Source: Nonomuraea roseoviolacea subsp. carminata (GTDB taxonomy: Bacteria > Actinomycetota > Actinomycetes > Streptosporangiales > Streptosporangiaceae). Taken from it: a DNA stretch of 64,000 bases. Both the position numbers and the translations under genes were made by a program. The stretch spans positions 8,717,001-8,781,000 of the forward strand of contig NZ_JAMZEC010000001.1 of NCBI RefSeq assembly GCF_024172185.1, read 5' to 3'. Under the pieces are notes generated by a model. That model was not told the DNA's origin, did no database searches, and was given only the letters and a program-made list of their open reading frames with translations. Numbering within the stretch: the first letter of the stretch is position 1; the number at the start of each line of letters is the position of its first letter. Below are positions 42,530 to 50,589 of this stretch, piece by piece.

Positions 42530-43264
42530 ATGACGAGCTTGAGAATCGCCGTGGTCGGCGACCGTTCCCCCGGCGTGCGCGCCCACACCCGCGTCCCGCT
42601 GCTGCTGGAGGCGCTGCGAGAACGTGACGGCGTCGCGCTCGACGCCTACTGGATCCCCACCACCGACGCCCGCGACCTGGACGCCTTCGACGGCATCTGG
42701 GTCGTGCCCGGCAGCCCGTACCTCAGCGAGAGCGGAGCCGTCGAGGCGGCGCGGACCGCGCGCGAGCACGGCATCCCGTTCCTGGGCACGTGCGGCGGTT
42801 TCCAGCACATGCTGCTGGAGTACGCGCGCAACGTGTGCGGGCTGGACGTGGCCCACGCCGAGAACACGCCGGAAGCCGGCGACGGCGCGGACTTCCTGCT
42901 GATGCCGCTGCGCTGCTCGCTGGCCGGGCACGAGGCGATGGTGCGGCTGGCGCCCGGCTCGCTGATCGAGCAGATCATGGGCACGCCGGTGACCGTCGAG
43001 TCCTACAACTGCTCCTACGGCCTCAACGAGCGCTACGAGCGGGTGCTGACCGAGCACGGGCTGGTCTTCTCCGGTCACGCCGGGGACGACGGCACGGTCC
43101 GGGTGGCCGAGCTGCCCGGGCACCCGTTCTTCCTGGGCACCCTGTTCCAGCCGGAACTGGCCGGCGACGGCAGCCGCCCGCACCCGGTGCTCTCCGCGTT
43201 CGCGGCGGCCGTGGCGGCCCGCGCCTCGGCCGCGACGCGGACGCCGGCGGCGGCGTCCCACTGA
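42530..43264 (+). CDS. CTP synthase C-terminal-like glutamine amidotransferase, (seleno)protein family
   Basis: 244 aa, ATG 42530, leaderless (CACGATGGGGGCATG). Class I amidotransferase fold: WVVPGSPYLSESG, nucleophile C88 in GIPFLGTCGGFQHMLLEYAR, and the end HPFFLGTLFQPEL, where the usual catalytic His of FHPE is Gln. This FQPE form is typical of the stand-alone CTP-synthase-tail family, some members of which carry selenocysteine; here the residue is Cys (TGC). Its reaction is not known. Divergent from LysR. Confidence 0.82.
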   Translation: MTSLRIAVVGDRSPGVRAHTRVPLLLEALRERDGVALDAYWIPTTDARDLDAFDGIWVVPGSPYLSESGAVEAARTAREHGIPFLGTCGGFQHMLLEYARNVCGLDVAHAENTPEAGDGADFLLMPLRCSLAGHEAMVRLAPGSLIEQIMGTPVTVESYNCSYGLNERYERVLTEHGLVFSGHAGDDGTVRVAELPGHPFFLGTLFQPELAGDGSRPHPVLSAFAAAVAARASAATRTPAAASH

Positions 43265-43525
43265 GTGCGTTCGGCCCAGTCGGCCTCCAGGTCGGCAAGG
43301 GGCCTCGACGAGCCCGGCGGGGCATCGCCGCGCTCGCGGGCGTTCCGCTTTCAAGAGCGAGCGCGGCGGTCCGCGCCCCGCGATGACCGCCCGTCCGCAC
43401 CAGGGCGGTCCGCTACGTACCTGGAGGCCCGCCGTCACGTACCGGATGGTCGATCACGTACCGGACGGACGGTCCGGCCCGACGGTCGGTCAGGTACCGG
43501 GGCCCGTTACGTACGCGACGGTCCG
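43265..43525. other. Gap with repeated GTACCGG/ACGTAC elements
   Basis: No gene is seen. From about 43410 to 43530 the bases TCACGTACCGGA occur twice with period 21, then TCAGGTACCGGG, TTACGTACGCGACGGTC and several CGGTC blocks. The stretch lies between two convergent genes. It could be a binding-site cluster or decayed repeat. Confidence 0.5.
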
Positions 43526-44119
43526 TCAGGTCGAGGACGGCCGCACGCCGTCGAGGACCAGGTCCAGCAGCCGCTCGGCCTGGGCCGCGCCGTCAGGCTC
43601 GTGCTCGGTGGCCAGGCAGATGGCGTTGACGAGGGTGAGCAGGTCCACGATCGCCACGCCGTCCCGGACGGCGCCGGCCCGGCGGGCGCCGTCCAGCAGT
43701 TCCTGGCCGGCGTCCACGATCATGGCGTGGCATCCCTCGCCCACGGCGCCGTCGTGGGCTCCCTGCAGGAGCGAGGTGGCCAGGCCCCTGTTGGCGGCCA
43801 CGTGCGTGGCGACGGCGCGCAGCCAGGCGACCAGGGCCGGTCCGGGATCGTGGTCGGCGGCCAGTTCGCGGGCACGGGCGCACAGGGCCTCGACCTTGCC
43901 GCTGAAGACGGCCTCCAGCAACCGCTGCCGGGACGGGAAGTGGCGGTGCAGGGTGGCCGAGCCGACGCCGGCGCGGCGGGCGATCTCCTCCAGGGACGCC
44001 TCGGCGCCGTGCTCGGCGATGGCCGCGGTGGCCGCGGCCACGATGCGGTCGTAATTGCGGCGCGCGTCGGCCCGGCGGGGCCGGGCGGGCGGCGCGGCGG
44101 CGCGGTCGTCGTCGGGCAA
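43526..44119 (-). CDS. TetR-family transcriptional regulator
   Basis: 197 aa from TTG 44119, chosen because GGAGA lies 5 bases upstream and homologous sequence starts soon after; ATG 44176 and ATG 44191 are alternatives. HTH: RRNYDRIVAAATAAIAEHGA, SLEEIARRAGVGSATLHRHF. TetR_C helices follow to the end. It is divergent from the amidohydrolase gene, whose promoter has an inverted repeat, so it probably represses that enzyme. Confidence 0.85.
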   Translation of the reverse strand: MPDDDRAAAPPARPRRADARRNYDRIVAAATAAIAEHGAEASLEEIARRAGVGSATLHRHFPSRQRLLEAVFSGKVEALCARARELAADHDPGPALVAWLRAVATHVAANRGLATSLLQGAHDGAVGEGCHAMIVDAGQELLDGARRAGAVRDGVAIVDLLTLVNAICLATEHEPDGAAQAERLLDLVLDGVRPSST

Positions 44120-44224
44120 GGTCGTCTCCGGCGCGTGACGTGAACGGGGCGTGAGGCAAACGGGGCGGCCCTCCATATCGTACGCGACCATGCCACCCAG
44201 AAGGGCCCGCCCACCCAAGGAGGT

Positions 44225-44255
44225 TTGACCCAAGATAGTTAGAGGTCGTACTATC
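44225..44255 (+). promoter_or_regulatory. Promoter of the amidohydrolase gene with overlapping operator
   Basis: TTGACC (44225-44230), 18-base spacer, TACTAT (44249-44254). GATAGT (44234-44239) and ACTATC (44250-44255) form an inverted repeat with a 10-base spacer that covers the spacer and -10. Binding there would block RNA polymerase. The divergent TetR is the natural candidate. Confidence 0.65.
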
Positions 44256-44286
44256 CGACATCGAACCAGATGAAGGGGCGACGACC

Positions 44287-45564
44287 ATGCGCACACTCAT
44301 CCGCGCCACCCGCGTCTTCGACGGCGAGCGCTGCCTACCCCGCGCCGACGTGCTCATCGACGGCGACCGCATCGCCGCCGTCACCGCCACCCCCGCCGCC
44401 GCCGAGGCCGCGCCTCCCGCCGCCGAAGGCGCGCCGGCCGCCGACGTGGTGATCGACGGCGCCGGCAGGACCCTGCTGCCGGGCCTGATCGACGCCCACA
44501 CCCACACCTTCGACGGCAGCCTCGCCCAGGCGCTGGCCTTCGGCGTGACCACCGAGCTGGACATGTTCTGCCTGCCGGGCAACCTGGCCCGCCAGCGCAG
44601 GGCGGCCGCCGAGCGCGACGACGTGGCCGACCTGCGCAGCTCCGGCGTGCTGGCCACCGCTCCCGGCGGGCATCCGAGCCAGATCATGGCCGCCGAGGGC
44701 GCGGCACTGGCGGGGTTCGGCGACGCGACCGGGCCGTTCCCCACGTTGAGCAACCCGGACGAGGCCAAGGCGTTCGTCGAGGCCCGCCTGGCGGAGGGCG
44801 CCGACTACCTGAAGATCGTGATCGACGAGGGCCACGCCGCCGGCCTGAACCTGCCGACGCTGTCACCGGAGACCGTCGCCGCGCTCGTGGAGGCCGCCCA
44901 CGGCGCCGGGCTGCTCGCCATCGCGCACGTGGCCACCGCCGCCCACACCGCCGTGGCCCTGGACGCGGGCGTCGACGGGCTGGCCCACGTCCACTGCGAC
45001 CTGCCGCCGGACGACCCGCGCGGCGAGGAGGTGGCGGCCAGGATCGCGGCTCATGACGTGTTCGTCGTCACCACCCTGGCCTACATCGAGGCGGTCACGG
45101 GCGACGAGAGCGGGGCCGAGCTGCCGGCGGATCCCCGCGTGGCCGCGCGCCTCTCTCCGGCCGGCGCCAGGACGGACGCGGCAGCCGGTCTCGTGCGCAG
45201 CGATCCGGGCGTGCTGCCCGTCCACTCCCAAGGAGTGATCAACGCCGCGCACGCGGTACGCGTCCTGCGCCGCGCCGGGGTGACGCTGCTCGCCGGCACC
45301 GACGCCAACCCGTTCGCCCCGCTGCACGGCGCGTCCCTGCACCGCGAGCTGCTGCTGCTCACCGAGGCGGGCCTCACGCCGGAGGAGGCGTTGCGCGCCG
45401 CCACCGCCCTGCCCGCGCACCGCTTCGGCCTGCCGGACCGCGGCCGGGTCGCGCCGGGCCTGCGCGCCGACCTGCTGCTCGTCGACGGCGACCCGACCAC
45501 CGACGTCACCGCCACCCGCGCCATCGCCGAGGTGTGGCGCCGCGGCGTCCGCCTGGCCACCTGA
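44287..45564 (+). CDS. Amidohydrolase (imidazolonepropionase-like)
   Basis: 425 aa, ATG 44287. Metal-dependent amidohydrolase: metal pair in LLPGLIDAHTHTFDGSLAQA, carbamylatable Lys in ADYLKIVIDEG, His in LLAIAHVATAAHTA and HVHCD, and Asp in LLAGTDANPFAPLHG. The N- and C-terminal strands form the small beta-sandwich (RADLLLVDGDP). An Ala-rich insert lies at residues 35-55. The substrate (cyclic amide or peptide) is unknown. Probably TetR-controlled. Confidence 0.9.
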   Translation: MRTLIRATRVFDGERCLPRADVLIDGDRIAAVTATPAAAEAAPPAAEGAPAADVVIDGAGRTLLPGLIDAHTHTFDGSLAQALAFGVTTELDMFCLPGNLARQRRAAAERDDVADLRSSGVLATAPGGHPSQIMAAEGAALAGFGDATGPFPTLSNPDEAKAFVEARLAEGADYLKIVIDEGHAAGLNLPTLSPETVAALVEAAHGAGLLAIAHVATAAHTAVALDAGVDGLAHVHCDLPPDDPRGEEVAARIAAHDVFVVTTLAYIEAVTGDESGAELPADPRVAARLSPAGARTDAAAGLVRSDPGVLPVHSQGVINAAHAVRVLRRAGVTLLAGTDANPFAPLHGASLHRELLLLTEAGLTPEEALRAATALPAHRFGLPDRGRVAPGLRADLLLVDGDPTTDVTATRAIAEVWRRGVRLAT

Positions 45565-45659
45565 CGGCCGATCACGTACGCCGTCGACCAGAGGAGGGGC
45601 CGTCGGCGCGACGGCCCGGGGCTCAGGCGATCGCTCCCATCGCGGCCACGACGCCTCCC

Positions 45660-45809
45660 GCCACCCCAGAAGATCACGCCGATGTACAGCGCGACCCGCC
45701 GCCCCCGCGCACTGCGGGGCTTCCGGTAGCGCGCGCGTATGGCCGGCGGGTAGTCGTCCAGCAGGAAGTCCCGGCTGAGCGGGAACCCGGCCAGCGGGGC
45801 GGCCGTGAA
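45660..45809 (-). pseudogene. Membrane-protein remnant
   Basis: The 379-base gap 45565-45943 has no intact gene. One minus frame encodes PLAGFPLSRDFLLDDYPPAI, RARYRKPRSARGRRVALYIG and VIFWGG. The DDYPPxIRxR segment followed by a charged loop and a hydrophobic start is typical of actinobacterial multi-helix proteins of unknown function. The remaining helices are missing, and the frame has no start nearby. Confidence 0.45.
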
Positions 45810-45943
45810 CGCCGTACGCCGAACTCGTGGGCAGCCGGGCCGGCAGCCACATGATCTGATCCGCCCCGACCGTCCCCGCGTCGCCGCGTGAACCCGCGGA
45901 AAAGCGGTTGACCGGGACGCGAGCCGCCCACCATCCTCGGCGG

Positions 45944-46480
45944 ATGCGCATCGATTTCGCCGGGATCGCCGTCGGCGACGCGGACGCGCTCGCCGACTTC
46001 CTGGCGGGCGAGGACTGGCCGTACCACGCCGGGACACAGGACCGCGAGACCGTCAGGCGGCGCGCGGCCGAGGGCGGCTACGACGACGAGGAGACGCGGA
46101 CCTTCTGGGTGCTCGCCGACGGCGAGCGCGCCGGGCTGATCAGGCTGCAGGACCTCGCCGACGACACTCCCATGTTCGACCTGCGGGTACGGGCGGCCTG
46201 GCGCGGCCGGGGGCTCGGCACGGCGTCGGTCGCCTGGCTGACGCGCCATCTCTTCACCGAACTGCCCGGCGTGACGCGGATCGAGGCCACCACCCGCCAG
46301 GACAACCTCGCCATGCGGGCCGTCCTGCGCAGGAGCGGGTACGCCAAGGAGGCCCACTACCGGCAGGCGTGGCCGGCCCCCGACGGGACCCGCCGCGACG
46401 CGGTCGGCTACGCGATCCTGCGCCGGGACTGGCTGGCGGGCACCGTCACCCCACCCGACTGGGACGACGAGCCCGCCTGA
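45944..46480 (+). CDS. GNAT family N-acetyltransferase
   Basis: 178 aa, ATG 45944, likely leaderless (CATCCT seven bases ahead). Motif A LRVRAAWRGRGLGTASVAWL and motif B EATTRQDNLAMRAVLRRSGY are well kept; the end YRQAWPAPDGTRRDAVGYAILRRDW is typical of RimJ/L-like enzymes acting on peptides or small amines. Substrate unknown. It is convergent with the DUF6204 gene. Confidence 0.88.
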   Translation: MRIDFAGIAVGDADALADFLAGEDWPYHAGTQDRETVRRRAAEGGYDDEETRTFWVLADGERAGLIRLQDLADDTPMFDLRVRAAWRGRGLGTASVAWLTRHLFTELPGVTRIEATTRQDNLAMRAVLRRSGYAKEAHYRQAWPAPDGTRRDAVGYAILRRDWLAGTVTPPDWDDEPA

Positions 46481-46506
46481 CCCAGGACGCGACGGGCTCA
46501 CGCGCC

Positions 46507-46803
46507 TCAGGCGGAGCGGCCCCGGCGGCGGATCTTGATGTCGCGCATGTCGGTCACCGCCGTGCGCAGCACCCGATAGGGGTGGCCGTGCGCGTCCAGT
46601 GCCGCCAGCGCGCCGCGCGTCGCCTCGGCCTCGCCGTCGTCCGGGCCCGCCGGCACCTGGCAGCGGAAGGTGAACGCGGACACGCTGTCGTCGAAGGTGA
46701 ACGTGCCGGCCTCCGTGAACGCCGCCCCGCCCGCCGCCCGCACCGCGGCCCGGCCCGCCTCGTCCAGCCCGGCGAACGCGCCGGAGATCGTCACTCGGAA
46801 CAT
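46507..46803 (-). CDS. DUF6204-family protein
   Basis: 98 aa, ATG 46803 with GGGAGA 2-7 bases upstream. It matches the small conserved family found beside TetR genes in actinomycetes: MFRVTISGAFAGLDEAGRAA, FTEAGTFTFDDSVSAFTFRC, HPYRVLRTAVTDMRDIKIRR. Ferredoxin-like alpha-beta composition; function unknown. The first 13 bases overlap the 3' end of the TetR gene, so the two are cotranscribed. Confidence 0.85.
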   Translation of the reverse strand: MFRVTISGAFAGLDEAGRAAVRAAGGAAFTEAGTFTFDDSVSAFTFRCQVPAGPDDGEAEATRGALAALDAHGHPYRVLRTAVTDMRDIKIRRRGRSA

Positions 46804-47444
46804 GTCTCCCCCTCTCGTACGGCATAGCCGAGCACCCGCTCGCCCAGCACGTCCTCGGCCACGTCGAGCAGCCGCAGCACTTCCCCGGCGATCTCGCCGG
46901 TGTCCTGACCGGCGGCGGTGCGCCGGGCGATCTCGATCAGCACCAGCGCGTGCAGGCAGCCGACATGCCAGGCCACCACGCGCGGCAGCGGATCGTCGGG
47001 CGCGGCGCCCGTCTCCTCGGCCAGACACGCGGCGAGCGCGTCGGTCATCTCCCGGCCGAGGTCCTCCAGGCGCGCCGTCAGCGTGGGCGTGGCCCGCATC
47101 ATCTCCAGCACCCGGCCGAACCCCTCGGTCAGACCCAGCCGCCGCTCGCGCCGGCGCACCTCCTCACGCAGGTGCTCCAGCACGGCTCGTACGGCCGGCT
47201 GTCCCGGAGGGCGGGCCCGAACCATGTCGGCCAGCCGCTGCGGGGACGCCTCGTCCGGCGGCAGGACCAGGTCCTCCTTGGAGGCGAAGTAGTTGTAGAC
47301 GGTGTTGACCGACACCTCGGCCGCCTCGGCGACCTCGGCGATCGTCACGTGGTCGAAGCCGCGCTCCACGAACAGCCCGGTCGCGACCTCGGAGATGCGT
47401 TGCCGCGTCTGCCGTTTCTTGCGTTCTCGCAGACCCTCTGTCAT
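46791..47444 (-). CDS. TetR-family transcriptional regulator
   Basis: 217 aa, ATG 47444. HTH: RKKRQTRQRISEVATGLFVE, RGFDHVTIAEVAEAAEVSVN, TVYNYFASKEDLVL. The ligand domain spans residues 75-205. It leads an operon with DUF6204. A perfect inverted repeat upstream suggests autorepression. Confidence 0.93.
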   Translation of the reverse strand: MTEGLRERKKRQTRQRISEVATGLFVERGFDHVTIAEVAEAAEVSVNTVYNYFASKEDLVLPPDEASPQRLADMVRARPPGQPAVRAVLEHLREEVRRRERRLGLTEGFGRVLEMMRATPTLTARLEDLGREMTDALAACLAEETGAAPDDPLPRVVAWHVGCLHALVLIEIARRTAAGQDTGEIAGEVLRLLDVAEDVLGERVLGYAVREGETCSE

Positions 47445-47460
47445 GCCGCCGGAGCGTAAC

Positions 47461-47480
47461 GGACTTCAACCATGAAGTCC
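47461..47480. promoter_or_regulatory. TetR operator
   Basis: GGACTTCAACCATGAAGTCC: 8-bp perfect inverted arms with spacer ACCA, 16 bases before the TetR ATG. TTGGAG-like bases follow on the right, so the site overlaps the likely promoter. Confidence 0.75.
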
Positions 47481-47526
47481 AAACCAATTTTGGAGTGCGT
47501 TGCATTTTACGCCCGACCGCCCGCCC

Positions 47527-47988
47527 TCAGGCTTCCCGGGCGCCTGTCCGGTCACCGGGCTCGGCCCGCTCCTCCGCCACGGCCTCGCGGATCCAGGCCG
47601 CCACCGCCCGGCCCAGCAGCGAGCGGTGCGCCCCCGTTGCGACCTCGTGGTCACCGGCCAGCGCCAGGCGCACGGCCCGCGTCACCTGCCCGGCCACGAC
47701 GCAGGTCGTGGTGGCCGCGCCGAGCACGACCCACAGGCTGTAGCCCTGCGGTAGCAGCATCACCACGAACGTCACATAGGTGACGAGCACGCCGACGAAC
47801 ACCACCGTCCAGGGCACGGCCTGCTCCCCCGGCGCTCGCCCCCTCCGCCGCCGACTCCCGGAAGGGGCGCGCCCCCGGCTCCTGCGCGCGGCGAACCTGC
47901 CCCGCGCACGCGCGGCCGTGACGGCGGAGCCGGCGCCTCGCGCGGGCGAAGCGGATGACGTGGCGGACGGTGACGTGGATGTGGCCAT
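47527..47988 (-). CDS. Two-helix membrane protein with basic N-terminus
   Basis: 153 aa, ATG 47988, GGGAGGG 8 bases upstream. Residues 1-58 are Ser/Ala/Arg-rich and disordered (ARARGRFAARRSRGRAPSGS). Two helices follow: WTVVFVGVLVTYVTFVVMLL and YSLWVVLGAATTTCVVAGQV. The C-terminus is soluble and charged. No known family; a small Arg-rich membrane protein. Confidence 0.7.
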   Translation of the reverse strand: MATSTSPSATSSASPARGAGSAVTAARARGRFAARRSRGRAPSGSRRRRGRAPGEQAVPWTVVFVGVLVTYVTFVVMLLPQGYSLWVVLGAATTTCVVAGQVTRAVRLALAGDHEVATGAHRSLLGRAVAAWIREAVAEERAEPGDRTGAREA

Positions 47989-48530
47989 AACGCTGCCCTC
48001 CCGGCGTTCAGCTTTTCCCTGGCCCGAGTTTGGCATCCCGCCCCGCCCCCATGCCACGAGCCCGGATCGGCCCTTGTCCCAGAAATGCGGATAACAAGGG
48101 AAGGCTATATGTGCGTCCGACGCGAATTCTTTTCTTCTTTCCCGGTGGATTCCGGAGAAATGGCTCGCGTTCTTCGGCGAGAAAGGGTCAGCCTTCTGAC
48201 CGATGTCGCCCGCCATGCCGCCGACCTTGGCACATGAGCGGATATATCGGGATCCGCCCTCCCGATCAAACGGACTCTTTCCGCGAAGCGGTGATGCGAT
48301 GCGAGCAGCCCGGCGATTCCCCAGAAGGCGGGCAATCGCGGGGCGTTCCGCATCGTCGGCCGACGTGGACGACGACCACAGGACACGCGCACGTCACATG
48401 AGCGGCGATTTTCCGTGAATAATCGCCGGGCGGATATCGGGCGCCATTCTCGTCTTACCGCCCGGCGTGTCGCCGGGCACTCTCCGGCGCCATTCTTCAC
48501 GCTCCGTAGTCGGGCAATGACGAGAGGTGA
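47989..48530. other. Long low-GC gap without a clear gene
   Basis: 542 bases of visibly lower GC than the surroundings, with many short frames but no codon bias of coding. Inverted repeats are present: CGCCGGGCGG (48424-48433) and CCGCCCGGCG (48458-48467), plus nearby CGCCGGGCACTCTCCGGCGCC-like bases. It is upstream of the two-helix gene and downstream of the 365-aa gene on the minus strand. It could hold a long 5' leader or a small RNA. Confidence 0.5.
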
Positions 48531-49628
48531 TCACATTGTCGTCTGCCGCTCGATATACGCGTGACAGGACCGCCACAGCACGCCGTCCCAGCTCATGTTG
48601 TCGTCGCACCACCGCCGCGCCAGTTCCCTGACCTCTCCTGGGCGCGCGGACGCGCCGGAGGGCGAGGCCGACGGCGACGCCTGACCGTCGCGGCCCTTCC
48701 GCGCCTCGGGGCGGCGGGCCGTCCTGCCGTCGTCACGCCGGACGCGATGCTCGCGACCCTCCCTCCGATGCGCAGCCCCCCGGTGCTCGCCACCCGTCGC
48801 CCCGTCACGGAGCGCGACGCCTCGCGCCCGCCCGGGGAACGCGGCCTCCCCCCGTTCGTCCCGAGGCATGGCCACGGCCCCTTGCTCCCGAGGCGCGGCC
48901 CAGGGAGTGGTCGCACTCCCCTGGCTCCGGGACGCACCCGTCCCACCCGGCACGCCGGTCCGAGGAGCAGGAGAAGGCTGCCGCCGGGGGGCCGGCGTCA
49001 CCGCACGCGCGGCGAGGGGGCGCCGCGCCCGCCCGCCGTCCCGCGCGCCCTCCCGGGCGGCGGGACGCGCGGTCCCGGCACGGATGCCCTCACGCGCCGC
49101 GTCGTCCGCGGAGCCGTTGCGGCGCCCGTCATCCCCACCGGAACGACCACCCCCACGATCGTCACCCTTGCCGCCACGGGCGCCCCCATGACGGCCATCG
49201 GTTCCGGCAACCCCGCGATCATCACCTCTGGCGTCGCGCCCGCCGCGACCACGGGCCGGGCCGTGCGCGTGATGGTGCCAGCGAGCGTCGGCGCGGACCC
49301 GCGTCCTGCGCGTGCCCGGCCGGCCGTCCGCTCCCGCCCGGCCCGCGTCGCCGTCCACCGAAGGCTCCGGTACGGCGGGCGACGCGAGCGTGGCCGTACC
49401 GGAACCCTTGGCCTGCGCGTCCGGCGCGCCCGCACCCGGCGGATACATCCCCAGCCAGGCCCCCAGGGCCACGGACACGGCCGTGACCGCCAGCGTGGCG
49501 ACCGTGACCCGGTCCATGCCGCGCGGCGGCTCCGGCTCGTACACCGGGAAGGGCGGCACGGGTGTCACCCGCCGTGACGCGCACGGAGGTCGGTCAGCGT
49601 CCTGCTCGTGATTCACCGGGTCGGCCAC
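48531..49628 (-). CDS. Single-helix membrane protein with long charged low-complexity domain
   Basis: 365 aa. A cytoplasmic head (residues 1-38, Pro-rich), one helix (VTVATLAVTAVSVALGAWLG), then about 270 residues of Gly/Arg/Asp/Ala repeats (GGRDARGDDRGVAGTDGRHG). A compact C-terminus LARRWCDDNMSWDGVLWRSC with two Cys may form a disulfide-linked extracellular domain. No family is recognised; wall association is possible. Confidence 0.6.
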   Translation of the reverse strand: MADPVNHEQDADRPPCASRRVTPVPPFPVYEPEPPRGMDRVTVATLAVTAVSVALGAWLGMYPPGAGAPDAQAKGSGTATLASPAVPEPSVDGDAGRAGADGRPGTRRTRVRADARWHHHAHGPARGRGGRDARGDDRGVAGTDGRHGGARGGKGDDRGGGRSGGDDGRRNGSADDAAREGIRAGTARPAAREGARDGGRARRPLAARAVTPAPRRQPSPAPRTGVPGGTGASRSQGSATTPWAAPREQGAVAMPRDERGEAAFPGRARGVALRDGATGGEHRGAAHRREGREHRVRRDDGRTARRPEARKGRDGQASPSASPSGASARPGEVRELARRWCDDNMSWDGVLWRSCHAYIERQTTM

Positions 49629-49808
49629 GTAAGGATCATATGGGTGACGATGTGACTACGGTCCGTAGCTTTGCGTGGCCTTTGACCCGCGCGTCACGGC
49701 GGCGCCGGTGGTGGCCCGGAGCCGGTGACGTCCGTTTGCCGTGATCGTCGGAGGCTGTTAGGGTCGCCGCGGCGCGAGGAACGCGTGCGCTTCGGGACGA
49801 GGAGGTTG

Positions 49809-49868
49809 ATGAATATGGCCGCCACAGGCCGTCATCGGCACGCCATCATCCCGGCCCCGCGCGTCTAG
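49809..49868 (+). CDS. Putative leader peptide upstream of the GNAT gene
   Basis: ATG 49809 with GAGGAGG 2-9 bases upstream, 19 codons to TAG 49866: MNMAATGRHRHAIIPAPRV. The -10-like TTAGGG near 49758 would give a leader of about 140 bases. The stop codon lies in the loop of a hairpin and the gene start follows 42 bases later. The strong ribosome site and clean placement favour a translated regulatory peptide. Confidence 0.55.
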   Translation: MNMAATGRHRHAIIPAPRV

Positions 49869-49902
49869 GACGCGGGCCGGTCGTTCGAACCACGACCAGG
49901 AG
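49856..49902 (+). promoter_or_regulatory. Leader hairpins before the GNAT gene
   Basis: Hairpin 1 (49856-49876): CCCG, bulge CG, CGTC, loop TAG, GACG, CGGG, with the leader-peptide stop in the loop. Hairpin 2 (49879-49897): GGTCGT, seven-base loop, ACGACC, directly next to the AGGAG of the gene. A ribosome stalled on the leader peptide would open hairpin 1 and may change access to the ribosome site. Confidence 0.5.
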
Positions 49903-49909
49903 TGTCACC

Positions 49910-50512
49910 ATGTCTTCATCCACGTCTTCATCCACGCAGTCCTCTTCCATGCCCGGGGCGCCCGCCGCCGAGCCGGTTCCCGACCTGACCACCGCCCGCC
50001 TGATCCTGCGGCCCTGGACCGTCACGGAGGTCGAGGCCGTCCTGCGCGGAGACCGGGGCGCCCACTGGGCCGCCGACTTCCCCGCCGAGGGCGACCAGGT
50101 GATCGCCGGCCTGTTCGCCGAGCACCCCGCCTGGCTCGGCCCCTACGGTCACCGCCAGGTCATCGAGCGTGACAGCGGTCTGGTGGTCGGGTCCATCGGC
50201 CTGTTCTGGCCGCCGTCCGACGGCGCGCTGGAGATCGGGTACGGGATCGTGGAGTCCCGGCAGGGCCGCGGCTACGCCACCGAGGCCGTGCGGGCCCTGA
50301 CCGAGTTCGCGTACGCGGCACCGGGGGTCAGGAGCGTCCACGCCACCGTGGAGCCGTCCAACCCGCCGTCGATCCGGGTGCTGGAGAAGGCCGGCTTCGA
50401 GCGCTGCGATGACAGTCCGTCCCCGACGGACGAGAACGCGTCCCAGGCGGACGAGAACGGCGAAGGCGGCGTGGTGCTGCGCTACCAGGCGCCGCCGCCG
50501 GCCGGCCGCTGA
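49910..50512 (+). CDS. GNAT acetyltransferase behind a leader peptide
   Basis: 200 aa, ATG 49910 with AGGAG 8 bases upstream. A Ser-rich N-terminus (residues 1-20) precedes a RimJ/RimL-type domain: TARLILRPWTVTEVEAVLRG, GLVVGSIGLFWPPSDGALEI, GYGIVESRQGRGYATEAVRA, NPPSIRVLEKAGFERC. The C-terminal segment is charged (DENASQADENGEGG). The substrate is unknown; attenuation of this gene would suit a drug- or stress-modifying enzyme. Confidence 0.85.
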   Translation: MSSSTSSSTQSSSMPGAPAAEPVPDLTTARLILRPWTVTEVEAVLRGDRGAHWAADFPAEGDQVIAGLFAEHPAWLGPYGHRQVIERDSGLVVGSIGLFWPPSDGALEIGYGIVESRQGRGYATEAVRALTEFAYAAPGVRSVHATVEPSNPPSIRVLEKAGFERCDDSPSPTDENASQADENGEGGVVLRYQAPPPAGR

Positions 50513-50589
50513 TCAGCGCGGGCCGGCGGGGACACACCGGTTCCCCGCCGGCCCGCGACACCCGACATCCGCCCGAGTCGGCGCGGACC

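Noticed and set aside
47989..48530. Known riboswitch (for example a c-di-AMP type) in the long low-GC gap
   Set aside because: No conserved core sequence of a known class was found; only generic inverted repeats.
48561..49577. 338-codon plus-strand frame opposite the 365-aa membrane protein
   Set aside because: The minus frame has a transmembrane helix and a compact Cys-containing end with a ribosome-site context; the plus frame is Arg/Pro-rich shadow. The low complexity makes this less certain than elsewhere.
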